Part shown: one piece after another, positions 25,454 to 34,603 of the stretch
Position numbering within the stretch: the first letter of the stretch is position 1
How the letters are laid out: each line of letters opens with the position of its first letter
DNA from: Sphingomonas sp. ATCC 31555
GTDB taxonomy: Bacteria > Pseudomonadota > Alphaproteobacteria > Sphingomonadales > Sphingomonadaceae
NCBI RefSeq assembly: GCF_000282895.1
Contig: NZ_ALBQ01000009.1
Span: 47,121-111,120 of the forward strand
DNA length: 64,000 bases
Direction: 5' to 3'
Notes under the pieces: model-generated
Databases searched by the model: none
What the model was told of the DNA's origin: nothing
Seen by the model: only the letters and a program-made list of their open reading frames with translations
Made by a program: the position numbers and the translations under genes

Positions 25454-25842
25454 CGCTGTTCGTCGACGCATCCGCTGCCATCGCTATTCTGGGCGGCGAG
25501 CCGGAGCGCGAAATGATGCTGGCCCGGCTGTTGGACGAGGACGCGATCTGGTCGCCGGTTGCACGATGGGAAACGATCGTCGGACTTCACAAAGCCTACC
25601 GACTGACCCTGCCCGAGGCGACGCAGCGCACCTTCGCCTTTGCTGAGGATCTGCGCGTCCGTATGGTCGCGATCGGCGAGCAGGAAGCCGATCTGGCTCT
25701 CCGGAGTTATGCAGTCTACGGCAAGGGCGTGCACCCGGCCGCGCTCAACATGGGCGATTGCTTCGCCTATGCCTGCGCGGTCGCGAACAATGCCCGCTTG
25801 CTCTACAAAGGGAATGACTTTGTCCAGACGGACCTCGCCTGA
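25450..25842 (+). CDS. vapC: VapC-type PIN-domain ribonuclease toxin
   Basis: The 130-residue PIN domain shows the acidic active site: Asp in LFVDASA (residue 6), Glu in WETIVGL, and Asp in MGDCFAYA with a late LYKGNDF. VapC toxins are metal-dependent endoribonucleases that cut tRNA or rRNA. The GTG start overlaps the vapB stop and its own stop overlaps ybeY (TGATG), so the toxin is embedded within the phoH-ybeY transcription unit without any gap. Confidence 0.92.
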   Translation: MTLFVDASAAIAILGGEPEREMMLARLLDEDAIWSPVARWETIVGLHKAYRLTLPEATQRTFAFAEDLRVRMVAIGEQEADLALRSYAVYGKGVHPAALNMGDCFAYACAVANNARLLYKGNDFVQTDLA

Positions 25843-26351
25843 TGCTTGACGTTGCCGCTCTCCCTGAAGCACCCTGGCCGGAAGGCGACTGGGAAACGCT
25901 TGCGCTTCGCGCCGTCGAGGCGGCGATCGCGCAGACGCCCTATGCCGAATGGCGCGGCTGGCCCACCGCCGTCGAAGTCGCGGTGCGCTTCACCAGCGAT
26001 GACGAAGTTCATACGCTCAACCGCCAGTATCGCGACAAGGACAAGCCAACCAACGTGCTGTCCTTCCCGATGATCCAGCCCGATCTGCTCGACGCCGTCA
26101 CCCAGAACAGCGACGATGGCGAAGTATTGCTCGGCGATATCGTGCTGGCCCATGGCGTCTGTTCGGTCGAGGCGGCCGAGCGCAGTGTTGCAGTGGAAGA
26201 TCATGCCACGCATCTCATTGTCCACGGCATGCTGCATCTGCTAGGCTATGACCATATGGGGGATGCCGAAGCGGAAGCCATGGAGGCGATGGAACAGGCT
26301 GCGATGGCCTCCCTGAACCTGCACGATCCCTATCCCGTACGCGAGGATTGA
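25842..26351 (+). CDS. ybeY: Endoribonuclease YbeY, rRNA maturation factor
   Basis: The 169-residue metalloprotein has the zinc motif HGMLHLLGYDH (HX3HX5H). It processes the 3' end of 16S rRNA and takes part in ribosome quality control. The start overlaps the vapC stop by one base. Its own stop adjoins the ybeX gene. The position after phoH and before ybeX agrees with its usual operon, apart from the vapBC insertion. Confidence 0.95.
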   Translation: MLDVAALPEAPWPEGDWETLALRAVEAAIAQTPYAEWRGWPTAVEVAVRFTSDDEVHTLNRQYRDKDKPTNVLSFPMIQPDLLDAVTQNSDDGEVLLGDIVLAHGVCSVEAAERSVAVEDHATHLIVHGMLHLLGYDHMGDAEAEAMEAMEQAAMASLNLHDPYPVRED

Positions 26352-26359
26352 ACACCAAC

Positions 26360-27271
26360 ATGAACGAGGGCCCGAGTACCGGCTCGCCTGAACACCGACA
26401 CGAAAATGGCGGCATCTGGCGCAGTTTGCGCGCGCTCCTGTTCGGCGAGGAACAGGAAGAAACGCTGCGCGAGCGCCTGGAAGAAGCGATCGAGGAGCAT
26501 GAGAGCGACGGCGGCACCCCGCCGGCCGGCGACCTCGCCCCGATCGAGCGGCAGATGCTCAAGAACCTGCTGCACTTCGGCGAGCGCGATGCCGGGGACG
26601 TCGGCGTGCCGCGCGCGGATATCGTCGCGGTGGAGGAGCAGACAAGCTTCGCCAGGCTCGTTCAGCTCTTCGCCGAGGCAGGACACAGCCGCTTGCCGGT
26701 CTATCGCGAAGAACTCGATACGATCATCGGCATGGTTCATATCAAGGACGTGTTCGAAATTCTGGCGAAGGGCGAGGAGCATCCGTCCAGCATTTCCGGG
26801 CTGATCCGCCAGCCGCTCTATGTGCCGCAATCGATGGGCGCGCTCGACCTCCTGGCCCAGATGCAGGTCAAGCGGACCCACCTTGCCATCGTGCTCGACG
26901 AATATTCGGGCACCGAAGGCCTGATCACGATCGAGGATCTGATTGAGGAAATTGTCGGCGAGATCGAGGACGAGCATGACGAGGCGCCCGCCGCGCTGAT
27001 CGTGCCGATCGACGGCGGCGGCTGGGAAGCCGATGCCCGCGCCGAACTGGAAGACGTCGCCGAGATGGTTGATGCCCGCCTGGCCGAGGTGGAGGAAGAT
27101 GTCGACACGATCGGTGGCCTTGCCTTCGTGCTTGCCGGGCATGTGCCGGAAGTCGGCGAATGCCTGGAACACGAAAGCGGCTGGAAGCTGGAAGTGATCG
27201 ATGCCGACGAGCGCAAGGTCAATCGACTTCGGCTGCATCCACCGGAAGTGCGCGTAGAAGACGCGGCATAA
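26360..27271 (+). CDS. ybeX: CorC/YbeX-type CBS-domain protein
   Basis: The roughly 303-residue cytoplasmic protein has two CBS domains (about 75-195), with the signature [21 protein letters not shown] and the [29 protein letters not shown] motif. A C-terminal CorC_HlyC domain (about 220-295) follows. YbeX is linked to ribosome metabolism and metal homeostasis. ATG at 26360, preceded by GAGG, is preferred; a TTG at 26348 overlapping the ybeY stop is possible. Confidence 0.92.
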   Translation: MNEGPSTGSPEHRHENGGIWRSLRALLFGEEQEETLRERLEEAIEEHESDGGTPPAGDLAPIERQMLKNLLHFGERDAGDVGVPRADIVAVEEQTSFARLVQLFAEAGHSRLPVYREELDTIIGMVHIKDVFEILAKGEEHPSSISGLIRQPLYVPQSMGALDLLAQMQVKRTHLAIVLDEYSGTEGLITIEDLIEEIVGEIEDEHDEAPAALIVPIDGGGWEADARAELEDVAEMVDARLAEVEEDVDTIGGLAFVLAGHVPEVGECLEHESGWKLEVIDADERKVNRLRLHPPEVRVEDAA

Positions 27272-27357
27272 TAGTAGTACGAGCAAAAGTCGTTTCGTTC
27301 AGCATTCGTTTATTTCAATCGCCATAGCTTGAGGTTCTCTGAGGGGAGGGCTTTATC

Positions 27358-27936
27358 ATGCGATTGATAGTTAGTACCGCCGCGCTGTTCGGTGCGGCTA
27401 CTGCCCATGCGCAGCAAGCGCCGTTCACCGGAGCCTATGCCGGCGCCGACGCCGGCATGATCGAGCATCATTTTTATCTCGACGTTACGGTGAACGACCG
27501 GCCCTATTCGAGCCGCTATTATCGCGATACCGGTTTTGGCGGCGGTGGCTTTGCCGGTTACGACCTTGCGATCGCCCGGCGCTGGCGTATCGGTGGCGAA
27601 CTGGAGGGGACGATCGGCGGCGGAACGCCCGAGGCAGTGATCCGCGACGGTTATCGCTATGGCCAATCGCCGCGCTTTGGGTTTCGCGCCACGGGCCGTC
27701 TGGGCTTCGTCGCAACGCCGCGACTGCTGCTTTATGGCAAGGGCGGCTATGGCGGGAATCGATATCGGCTGACCGGCAACTTTGCGGTGCAGGACGCGCA
27801 TGGCTGGAGCAGCAGCTTCGCGGTGGGCGGCGGCGCGGAGTGGCGCGTCACCGAAGGCGTCGGGCTGAGGCTCGACTATACCCATGTCGACAACAGCAGC
27901 AACCAGCTGCTGCTGGGCATACCGATCCGCTTCTGA
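27358..27936 (+). CDS. Small outer-membrane beta-barrel protein
   Basis: The 192-residue protein has a signal peptide (cleavage near AHAQ), alternating hydrophobic residues typical of an 8-stranded barrel, and a terminal Phe (GIPIRF) as the BAM recognition signal. Aromatic girdles and Gly-rich turns (GGGGFAGYDLAI, GKGGYGGNRY) match OmpW/Omp25-type porin-fold proteins. Its function is unknown. It lies between ybeX and the convergent pgeF gene. Confidence 0.85.
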   Translation: MRLIVSTAALFGAATAHAQQAPFTGAYAGADAGMIEHHFYLDVTVNDRPYSSRYYRDTGFGGGGFAGYDLAIARRWRIGGELEGTIGGGTPEAVIRDGYRYGQSPRFGFRATGRLGFVATPRLLLYGKGGYGGNRYRLTGNFAVQDAHGWSSSFAVGGGAEWRVTEGVGLRLDYTHVDNSSNQLLLGIPIRF

Positions 27937-27939
27937 CCT

Positions 27940-28707
27940 TTAGTCCGCGAGCCCGATCAGGCTGATCTGACGGCCGTAATCGGGCTCGCTGCGATGCGTC
28001 GCGCGGCGGAAGCTGAAGAAGCGCGCCTCGTTCGCATAGCTATCCAGCCCCAGCGCCTCAATCGTCCGCAGCCCGGCCAGCGCCAGCCGGTGGACGACAT
28101 AGGCTTCCAGGTCGAACTGGAAATGCTCGGGGCGGCCATCGGCGAAGAAGCGTTCGTTGGCCGGATCCTGCTCGCAGAAGCGCTGGAAGAAGCCGGCATC
28201 GACCTCGTAGCTGGCGCGGGCGATACAGGGGCCTACGGCCGCCGCGATCCGCTCGCGGCGTGCGCCCAGGGCTTCCATCGCGGCGATCGTCGAATCGGTG
28301 ACACCGCCGATCGCGCCCTTCCACCCCGCATGAGCAGCGCCGATCACCCCGGCCTCGCGGTCGGCGAACAGCACCGGGGCGCAATCGGCGGTGAGGATGC
28401 CGAGCAGCAGCCCCGGCTGGTTGGTGACCAGCGCATCGGCCCGCGGGCGCAGCGCTTCGTCGATCGGAGCGAGCACCGTCACCGCATCGGCCGAATGGAC
28501 CTGGTAGACGGTGACCAGCCGCGCGCCCGGCAGAACGGCTTGTACCGCACGGCAGCGATTCTCGGCGATTGCAGCCGGATCGTCGTTCGACCCGATCCCG
28601 ACGTTCAACCCCGCGACGATCCCGGTCGACACGCCGCCGCGGCGGCCGAGAAAGCCGTGCGGTACGTCAGCCAGCGCCCGGGCACGGTGGACGTCCACGC
28701 CGCTCAC
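27940..28707 (-). CDS. pgeF: Peptidoglycan editing factor PgeF (YfiH/CNF1-like)
   Basis: The 255-residue protein has the conserved zinc/catalytic set: His in YQVHSADA, Cys in TADCAPVL and His in AAHAGWKG. PgeF removes wrongly incorporated amino acids (L-Ser for L-Ala) from UDP-MurNAc precursors. The GTG start at 28707 overlaps the stop of the GNAT gene by four bases, so it is the last member of an lgt-midA-GNAT-pgeF operon. Confidence 0.92.
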   Translation of the reverse strand: MSGVDVHRARALADVPHGFLGRRGGVSTGIVAGLNVGIGSNDDPAAIAENRCRAVQAVLPGARLVTVYQVHSADAVTVLAPIDEALRPRADALVTNQPGLLLGILTADCAPVLFADREAGVIGAAHAGWKGAIGGVTDSTIAAMEALGARRERIAAAVGPCIARASYEVDAGFFQRFCEQDPANERFFADGRPEHFQFDLEAYVVHRLALAGLRTIEALGLDSYANEARFFSFRRATHRSEPDYGRQISLIGLAD

Positions 28708-29207
28708 AGCGCCAGCCGCATCAGCCGATCCTCGTCGGCATGGTTGCCCACCATGAAGGCATAGGGTCCGCGATCCTCAAAGCCATAACGCTCGTAAAAG
28801 CGCTGGGCGCGATGGTTGTCGATGTAGACGGAAAGCCAGAGTTCGGTGGCCCCGCGCACCCGAGCGGTGGCCAGCGCCCAATCCATCAGCGCCTGGGCCG
28901 CACCGCTGCCCTTAGCGCGCTCGCGCAGATAGAGCTGGCGCAGCTCGATCGCCGGCCCTTGGGGTGTCGCCGGCAGGCTGATCGGGCCGAGCTTGCAATA
29001 GCCAGCTAGCCCTTCCCCGTCTTCGATCACGCGGAACGCGAAGCCGGGATCTGCAAGTTCCTGGGCCCAGCCCGGCACGGTAAAGCGTTCGAAGAAGCTG
29101 GCCAGATCCTCGGCCGCATAAAGATGCGCGAAGGTCGCCGTGAAGCTTTCCCGGAACAGCGCGTCAATCGCGGCGGCGTCGGCGGGGGTGGCGTCGCGAG
29201 CGTTCAT
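28704..29207 (-). CDS. GNAT family N-acetyltransferase
   Basis: The 167-residue GNAT protein has the acetyl-CoA loop of the type RERAKGSGAAQALMDWA and the late motif NHRAQRFYERYGFEDRG. The substrate is unknown. It overlaps both neighbours by four bases (midA upstream, pgeF downstream), so it is tightly embedded in the operon. An envelope or protein-acetylation role would suit the context, but this is inference. Confidence 0.9.
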   Translation of the reverse strand: MNARDATPADAAAIDALFRESFTATFAHLYAAEDLASFFERFTVPGWAQELADPGFAFRVIEDGEGLAGYCKLGPISLPATPQGPAIELRQLYLRERAKGSGAAQALMDWALATARVRGATELWLSVYIDNHRAQRFYERYGFEDRGPYAFMVGNHADEDRLMRLAL

Positions 29208-30304
29208 GCGAACCCCGCCGGCACCGGCCAGCCTGGGGCGGTGATCGCCAGCACCTTGAACAGCGATCCCATCTGGTCACCCCCAACCAGTCGGTTGCGA
29301 TCGGCAGCGATGGCATCACCGCGCTCGGGTGCTCCCCGGGCGAGAGCGCGGGCCCGCTCGTCGATGCCCAGCGCCTTCAGGAAATCGCCCTGAGTCACGG
29401 CGCCGTGCACGGTCAGCCCCTCGGCCTCGGCGGCTTCCTTCAGTGTGCCGAAATCAACATGCGCAGTCAGATCCGCCTCGCCGGGCGCGTCGAACGGGTT
29501 GGCGAAGGCATGGCCGCGCACCGCTTGCAGCGTGTCGCCGATCGCCGGGCCTTCATAGCCATAATCGATGATCAGTGCCGCGCCGCCCTGGCGGTGCAGT
29601 CGCTGGGCGAGCGCGCGCAGCAGCGCGACGCTGGCCGGAGAGGTTTCCAGGATAGAACCCGGCGCCGAATCGCGCAGCGCGGGCGGGATTACCGCGTTGA
29701 AGCTCCGGTCGCCGGTTACCGGGAGGAACAGCGTGTCCTGACAGGCAACCAGCCGCTCGCGCCAACCCTGCGCGGTCTGCACCAACTGACGGATCGGCAG
29801 CGCATCGAAAAACTCGTTGGCGACGACCAGCAGCGGGGCATCCTCCGGCAGGCCGACCAGATCGAGATGCCATTCGGCATTCGGCACGCGCTGTTTCTGG
29901 GCGGCACGCAGCACCGGGCTGGTCTCCAGGAAATCAACCGGCGGCGTAAAGCCTGCCTTGCCCATCGCGCGCAGTGCATCGGCTGCCAGGGTGCCGCGGC
30001 CCGGGCCGAACTCGACATAGCGTGTCTCTGCCGGTCGGCCGGCGCGGTCCCAGAGGTCCGCCAGCCACAAGCCGATCAATTCGCCGAACATCTGGCTGAT
30101 TTCGGGCGCGGTGGTGAAATCGCCGCGCGCGCCCAGCGGATCGCGGGTGGCGTAATAATGCGCGTTCGCCGACCCCATGAACTGGGATAGCGGGATCGGG
30201 CCGGCCAGCGTGATCGCCCGCGCCAGCCGTTCGGGCAGCGCCGGCTCGGCGGCGTTGTCGCGCCGTTCGTCGGGCGCGGCGTTCAGGGGATTGTCGTTCG
30301 CCAT
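29204..30304 (-). CDS. MidA/NDUFAF7-type SAM-dependent methyltransferase (DUF185)
   Basis: The 366-residue protein belongs to the MidA family. Motifs include SQMFGELIGLWLADLW, VEFGPGRGTLAADALRA (SAM loop) and LVVANEFFDALPIRQ. The mitochondrial homologue NDUFAF7 dimethylates an arginine of complex I subunit NDUFS2; the bacterial target is presumably similar. The gene is commonly encoded between lgt and pgeF in Alphaproteobacteria, as here. ATG at 30304 lies ten bases after the lgt stop. Confidence 0.93.
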   Translation of the reverse strand: MANDNPLNAAPDERRDNAAEPALPERLARAITLAGPIPLSQFMGSANAHYYATRDPLGARGDFTTAPEISQMFGELIGLWLADLWDRAGRPAETRYVEFGPGRGTLAADALRAMGKAGFTPPVDFLETSPVLRAAQKQRVPNAEWHLDLVGLPEDAPLLVVANEFFDALPIRQLVQTAQGWRERLVACQDTLFLPVTGDRSFNAVIPPALRDSAPGSILETSPASVALLRALAQRLHRQGGAALIIDYGYEGPAIGDTLQAVRGHAFANPFDAPGEADLTAHVDFGTLKEAAEAEGLTVHGAVTQGDFLKALGIDERARALARGAPERGDAIAADRNRLVGGDQMGSLFKVLAITAPGWPVPAGFA

Positions 30305-30314
30305 CGGGGTCCGG

Positions 30315-31193
30315 TCAGGCGACGCTCGGCCCGGTGATCGCTTCCACGCGCTTGCGGCGGCGCTTGGCAGTGGCGATCAGCAGGATGCCGCCTGCGATCA
30401 TCGGCAGGCACAGCCACTGGCCCATGTGCAGGCCGGTCATGTCGACCAGCCAGATGAGCTGGCGGTCTGGTTCGCGGAAGAACTCGACGAAGAAGCGGCA
30501 CAGGCCATAGCCGAGCAGGAAGATGCCGGTCAGCTTGCCCGGCTGGTAGCGTGCATCGCTGCGCCAGAAGAAGAACCAGAGGACAAGGAACAGCAGAATG
30601 CCTTCCAGCCCGGCCTCATAGAGCTGGCTGGGGTGGCGCGCCGGTTCCACCAGCCCGGCGCGAACGGTACCCGGGAACACGATCGCCCAGGGCATGTCGC
30701 CGGGTTTGCCCCATAATTCGCCGTTTACGAAATTGGCAAGGCGGCCGAAGAACAGGCCGAACGGCGCGCAGCAGGCGACATAATCGTGGATGCGCAGCCA
30801 ATCGAGCTTGTGCTGCCGCGCCAGCCACAGGATCGCCAGCGAGGTGCCGATCACACCGCCATGGAAGCTCATGCCGCCTTCCCACAGCATCAGGATCTGC
30901 AGCGGATGGCTGAGCATTTCGGGCGCGTAGAACAGCACATAGCCCAGCCGCCCACCCAGGATAATGCCCAGCGTCGCGTAGAACACCAGATCGTCGGCAT
31001 GGCGCCGCCCCATCGGCGCGCCCGGCGCGGCCAGCAGCTTCATCAGGTACAGCCAGCCGAGCAGGATCCCGCTGATATAGGCCAGCGAATACCATTTGAT
31101 CTGGAAGAAACCGAGATCGAGGGCCACCGGATCCAGGTGGAGATCGGCGAAATGCAGATGTCCGCCGGCAGCGGCAAGCAGGGTAGGCAGCAC
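30315..31193 (-). CDS. lgt: Prolipoprotein diacylglyceryl transferase
   Basis: The 292-residue inner-membrane enzyme transfers diacylglycerol from phosphatidylglycerol to the lipobox cysteine of prolipoproteins. About seven transmembrane helices are visible, with the Lgt signature [17 protein letters not shown] and the essential HGG motif in [12 protein letters not shown] at 31193 is chosen because GGGGAT lies 5 bases upstream; the TTG at 31211 is the farther alternative. It heads the operon and is divergent from the oxidoreductase gene. Confidence 0.95.
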   Translation of the reverse strand: MLPTLLAAAGGHLHFADLHLDPVALDLGFFQIKWYSLAYISGILLGWLYLMKLLAAPGAPMGRRHADDLVFYATLGIILGGRLGYVLFYAPEMLSHPLQILMLWEGGMSFHGGVIGTSLAILWLARQHKLDWLRIHDYVACCAPFGLFFGRLANFVNGELWGKPGDMPWAIVFPGTVRAGLVEPARHPSQLYEAGLEGILLFLVLWFFFWRSDARYQPGKLTGIFLLGYGLCRFFVEFFREPDRQLIWLVDMTGLHMGQWLCLPMIAGGILLIATAKRRRKRVEAITGPSVA

Positions 31194-31323
31194 GTTCGAT
31201 CCCCGGCGCAAAGAAACAATGGGCCCGCGATAGAGCCAAAACGCCCCGAACCCAAGGGGGTGCGATCAGGGTGATCGAAAGCCCATGCTGGCGTCGTGCG
31301 CGGCACGGCGATAGAGCGGGCCG

Positions 31324-33564
31324 ATGGCTGGCAAACCCGCATCCCGCATCAGGTTCGATCGGCGCAGGCTGTTGATCGGTGGTGGCGCCGGGCTGGGGCT
31401 GGTGGTCGCCTGGGGTCTGTGGCCCCGCAGCTATTCGCCCAACCTCAGCGCAGCCCCCGGCGAAACGCTGTTCGGCGCCTGGCTCAAGATTGGTCGGGAC
31501 GGGCATGTCCGTATCGCCGTGCCGCAGGCGGAAATGGGGCAGGGAGTCTATACGGCTCTGCCGCAGATCCTTGCTGACGAACTGGGCGCGGATTGGCAGC
31601 GCATCGGCGTGGAGCCAGCCCCGCTCAATCCGCTTTATGCCAATCCGTTGGCGGCGCGCAGCCTGTTCGAACTGGCGCTGGGGGGGCTGCCCGAACAGCT
31701 TCAGCGCAGCCATGCCGCGCGCGCCGGGCTGGTGCTCACTGCGTGCTCCACGTCGGTTCGGCAGTTCGAGGATCCGCTGCGCCAGGCCGGTGCTGCGGCG
31801 CGGGTGCTGCTGTGCAAGGCGGCGGCGGCGCGCTGGGGCGTCGACTGGCAGTCCTGCGGCACCGCTAATGGCGTGGTGATCCACGGCAAGCAGCGGCTCG
31901 GCTTCGGTGAACTGGCGGAAGCGGCGGCGGACGAAACCGTGCCGACAAGGCTACCCTTGCGCGGCGATGGCGCGCGGCTGTTCGGCCAGCCGCTGCCGCG
32001 CCTCGATGCGCCGCCCAAGCTGGATGGCAGCGCCAACTTCGCCGCCGACGTGCGCTTGCCGGGCATGGTATTCGCGGCGATCCGGCAGGGGCCGGTCGGC
32101 GAGACGGAACTGGTGCATGTCGATCGCGCCGCGGCCGATCGCGTGCGCGGCATGCTTTCGGTCGTCACTACGCGTCACTGGGTTGCGGCCGTGGCGAACA
32201 ACAGCTGGGCGGCGCAACGCGCGCTCCAGGCGATGCGCCCGCGCTTTCGCCTGCCCGCGACCGTGGTGAATGACGATTCGATCAATGCCGCGCTCACCGC
32301 TGCGCTGGATGGCGACGGCAGCCGGATCGAAACGCGCGGCGATCTTGCCGCTGCCTTTCGCGGGGCGCGGGTGGTGACGGCCGACTATCGCGTGGGCCTC
32401 GCCCCCCATGCGCCGCTCGAACCGATGACCTGCACCGCCGATTATGCCGATGGTCGGCTGTCCTTGTGGTTGCCTACCCAGGCGCCGGGGCTCGCCCGCG
32501 CGGCGGCTGCGAGCGCGCTGGGCATCGATCCGGCGCGGGTGGTGGTGCATCCCATGCTGGGTGGCGGCTCGTTCGGTGCGAAGTTGGAGCATGAGGTCGC
32601 GGTGCAGGCGGCGCTGGTCTCGCAATCGGTAGCGCGTCCAGTGCAGCTCACCTGGCCGCGCGACGAGGATCTTCGCCGGGATCGCTTCCGTCCGGCGGCG
32701 GCGGCGCGGCTCACCGCAAAGCTGGGGCAGGGAGGCACCATCGATGCCTGGCTGGCGAAGATCGCCGCGCCGGAAACCGGGCGCGAACTCGCGTCGCGGC
32801 TGCTCGGCGGCGATCCGGTCGTGGCGGCGTCGCTGGCGCTGCCGAAGGGCGGTGATCCTTCGGCGGTAGCGGGCGCGCTGCCGGCCTATGGCATCGCCAA
32901 CGCCGCGGTCGATCATCATCCCGCCGATATCGGTGTGCCGACCGGCTATTGGCGATCGGGCGCACACAGCTACACCTGCTTCTTCGCCGAGAGCTTCGTA
33001 GACGAACTGGCGCATGTCGCGAATCGCGACCCGCTGTCGTTCCGCATGGCGATGCTGGGCGATCAGCCGCGGCTCGCGCGCTGCCTGCAAACCGCGGCGC
33101 AACTGGGCGGCTGGCAGGGCGGCGAGCCAGGCAGCGGCCAGGGCCTTGCCGTCCATGCTTTTCGCGGCTCCTATATCGCGGTGATGGCGGAAGCGCGCCT
33201 GACGCCGCAGCGCGAGGTGGTGGTGGAGCGGCTGGTCGCGGCGGTGGATTGCGGGCGCGTGGTCAACCCGGACCTGGTGCGCCAGCAGATCGAAGGCGGG
33301 TTGATCTTCGGGCTCGCCGCAGCGCTCGGCGCGACCACCGGCTTCAGCGAAAACGTGGCCGATGTGCAGAGCCTCGCCGATTGCAACCTGCCGACGCTCG
33401 CCACCACGCCCGACATCACGGTCGAAATCGTGCCCAGCGGATCGGATCCCGGCGGCGTCAGCGAGCTCGCCGTTCCGCCCGCCGCTCCTGCCATCGCCAA
33501 CGCCCTGCAAACCGCAACCGGCACGCGCTTCCGCCGTCTTCCCTTTCTTTCGGAGGTCGAATGA
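31324..33564 (+). CDS. Exported molybdopterin-dependent oxidoreductase large subunit (IorB-like)
   Basis: The 746-residue protein resembles the large subunit of isoquinoline 1-oxidoreductase/aldehyde dehydrogenases of the xanthine oxidase family. It has the N-terminal MAEMGQG-like segment PQAEMGQGVYTALPQ, HPMLGGGSFGAKLEHEVAVQAA, and a late PSGSDPGGVSELAVPP with the conserved Glu. A twin-arginine-like signal (FDRRRLLIGGG) implies export after cofactor loading. The usual [2Fe-2S] small subunit gene is not adjacent. Its stop overlaps the hemH start. Confidence 0.88.
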   Translation: MAGKPASRIRFDRRRLLIGGGAGLGLVVAWGLWPRSYSPNLSAAPGETLFGAWLKIGRDGHVRIAVPQAEMGQGVYTALPQILADELGADWQRIGVEPAPLNPLYANPLAARSLFELALGGLPEQLQRSHAARAGLVLTACSTSVRQFEDPLRQAGAAARVLLCKAAAARWGVDWQSCGTANGVVIHGKQRLGFGELAEAAADETVPTRLPLRGDGARLFGQPLPRLDAPPKLDGSANFAADVRLPGMVFAAIRQGPVGETELVHVDRAAADRVRGMLSVVTTRHWVAAVANNSWAAQRALQAMRPRFRLPATVVNDDSINAALTAALDGDGSRIETRGDLAAAFRGARVVTADYRVGLAPHAPLEPMTCTADYADGRLSLWLPTQAPGLARAAAASALGIDPARVVVHPMLGGGSFGAKLEHEVAVQAALVSQSVARPVQLTWPRDEDLRRDRFRPAAAARLTAKLGQGGTIDAWLAKIAAPETGRELASRLLGGDPVVAASLALPKGGDPSAVAGALPAYGIANAAVDHHPADIGVPTGYWRSGAHSYTCFFAESFVDELAHVANRDPLSFRMAMLGDQPRLARCLQTAAQLGGWQGGEPGSGQGLAVHAFRGSYIAVMAEARLTPQREVVVERLVAAVDCGRVVNPDLVRQQIEGGLIFGLAAALGATTGFSENVADVQSLADCNLPTLATTPDITVEIVPSGSDPGGVSELAVPPAAPAIANALQTATGTRFRRLPFLSEVE

Positions 33565-34568
33565 CCCTGCCTGCCCACCATCCCGCGATCCCGCCCGCCC
33601 GCATCGGCGTGCTCCTCACCAATTTGGGCACGCCCGATGCGCCGGACCCGGGCGCGGTGAAGCGCTATCTCGGCGAATTCCTGTCCGATCGCCGGGTGGT
33701 CGAAATCCCCCCGCTGCTCTGGCAGCCGATCCTGCGGGGCATCATCCTGCGGACCCGGCCGAAGAAGTCCGCCCATGCCTATAGCCAAGTGTGGCGCGAC
33801 GACGGCTCCCCGCTTGCCGCGATCACCAAAGCGCAGGCGCGGGGCTTGGAAGGCGCGTTCGGCCCCGGCGTGCTGGTCGACTATGCCATGCGCTATGGCC
33901 GCCCCGCGATCGGCGAGCAACTCGCGGCGATGAAAGCGAAGGGATGCGAGCGCATCCTGATCGCGCCGCTCTATCCGCAATATTGTGCGGCCACGACGGC
34001 CACTGCAAACGACAGCGCCTTCGCCGCGCTCGCGGCAATGCGCTGGCAGCCGGCGATCCGAACCCTTCCGCCCTATCATGATGATCCCGCTTATATCGCC
34101 GCGCTGAAGACCAGCGTGGAAGCAGGCATCGCCACGCTCGATTTCGTGCCAGATGCGGTGATCGCCAGCTTCCACGGCATGCCCCAGCGTACGCTGGAGC
34201 TGGGCGATCCCTATCATTGCCACTGCCGCAAGACTGGGCGGCTGCTGGGCGAAGCGCTGGGGCGCGAACTGATCGTGACGTTCCAGTCGCGCTTCGGCCG
34301 CGCCAAATGGCTCGAGCCGGCGACCGACACCATGCTGGAGTCGCTGCCCGCCCGTGGTATCCGCCGCATCGCGATCGTGGCGCCCGGTTTCTCCGCCGAT
34401 TGCCTGGAAACGCTGGAAGAACTGGCGATCCGCGGCCGCGAATCCTTTATCGCCGCGGGCGGAACGGATTTCGCATATTTGCCTTGTCTCAATGATAGCC
34501 CGCCGGGCATGGAGCTGTTGAGCAAGATCATCGGGCGCGAACTTGCCGGCTGGGTGACCCCCGCCTAG
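33561..34568 (+). CDS. hemH: Ferrochelatase
   Basis: The 335-residue enzyme inserts Fe2+ into protoporphyrin IX. Recognisable motifs are GVLLTNLGTPDAP, the YGxP-type MRYGRPAI, APLYPQYCAATTAT, the active-site His in SFHGMPQRTLELGDPYHC, and Glu in PGFSADCLETLEEL. Cysteines in YHCHCRKT and CLETLEE/PCLND may bind a [2Fe-2S] cluster, as in some alphaproteobacterial enzymes. ATG at 33561 follows GGAGG and overlaps the upstream stop. Confidence 0.96.
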   Translation: MTLPAHHPAIPPARIGVLLTNLGTPDAPDPGAVKRYLGEFLSDRRVVEIPPLLWQPILRGIILRTRPKKSAHAYSQVWRDDGSPLAAITKAQARGLEGAFGPGVLVDYAMRYGRPAIGEQLAAMKAKGCERILIAPLYPQYCAATTATANDSAFAALAAMRWQPAIRTLPPYHDDPAYIAALKTSVEAGIATLDFVPDAVIASFHGMPQRTLELGDPYHCHCRKTGRLLGEALGRELIVTFQSRFGRAKWLEPATDTMLESLPARGIRRIAIVAPGFSADCLETLEELAIRGRESFIAAGGTDFAYLPCLNDSPPGMELLSKIIGRELAGWVTPA

Positions 34569-34603
34569 CCAATTCTTTGGGTTGATTGTGGAGAGGAAGG
34601 CTT

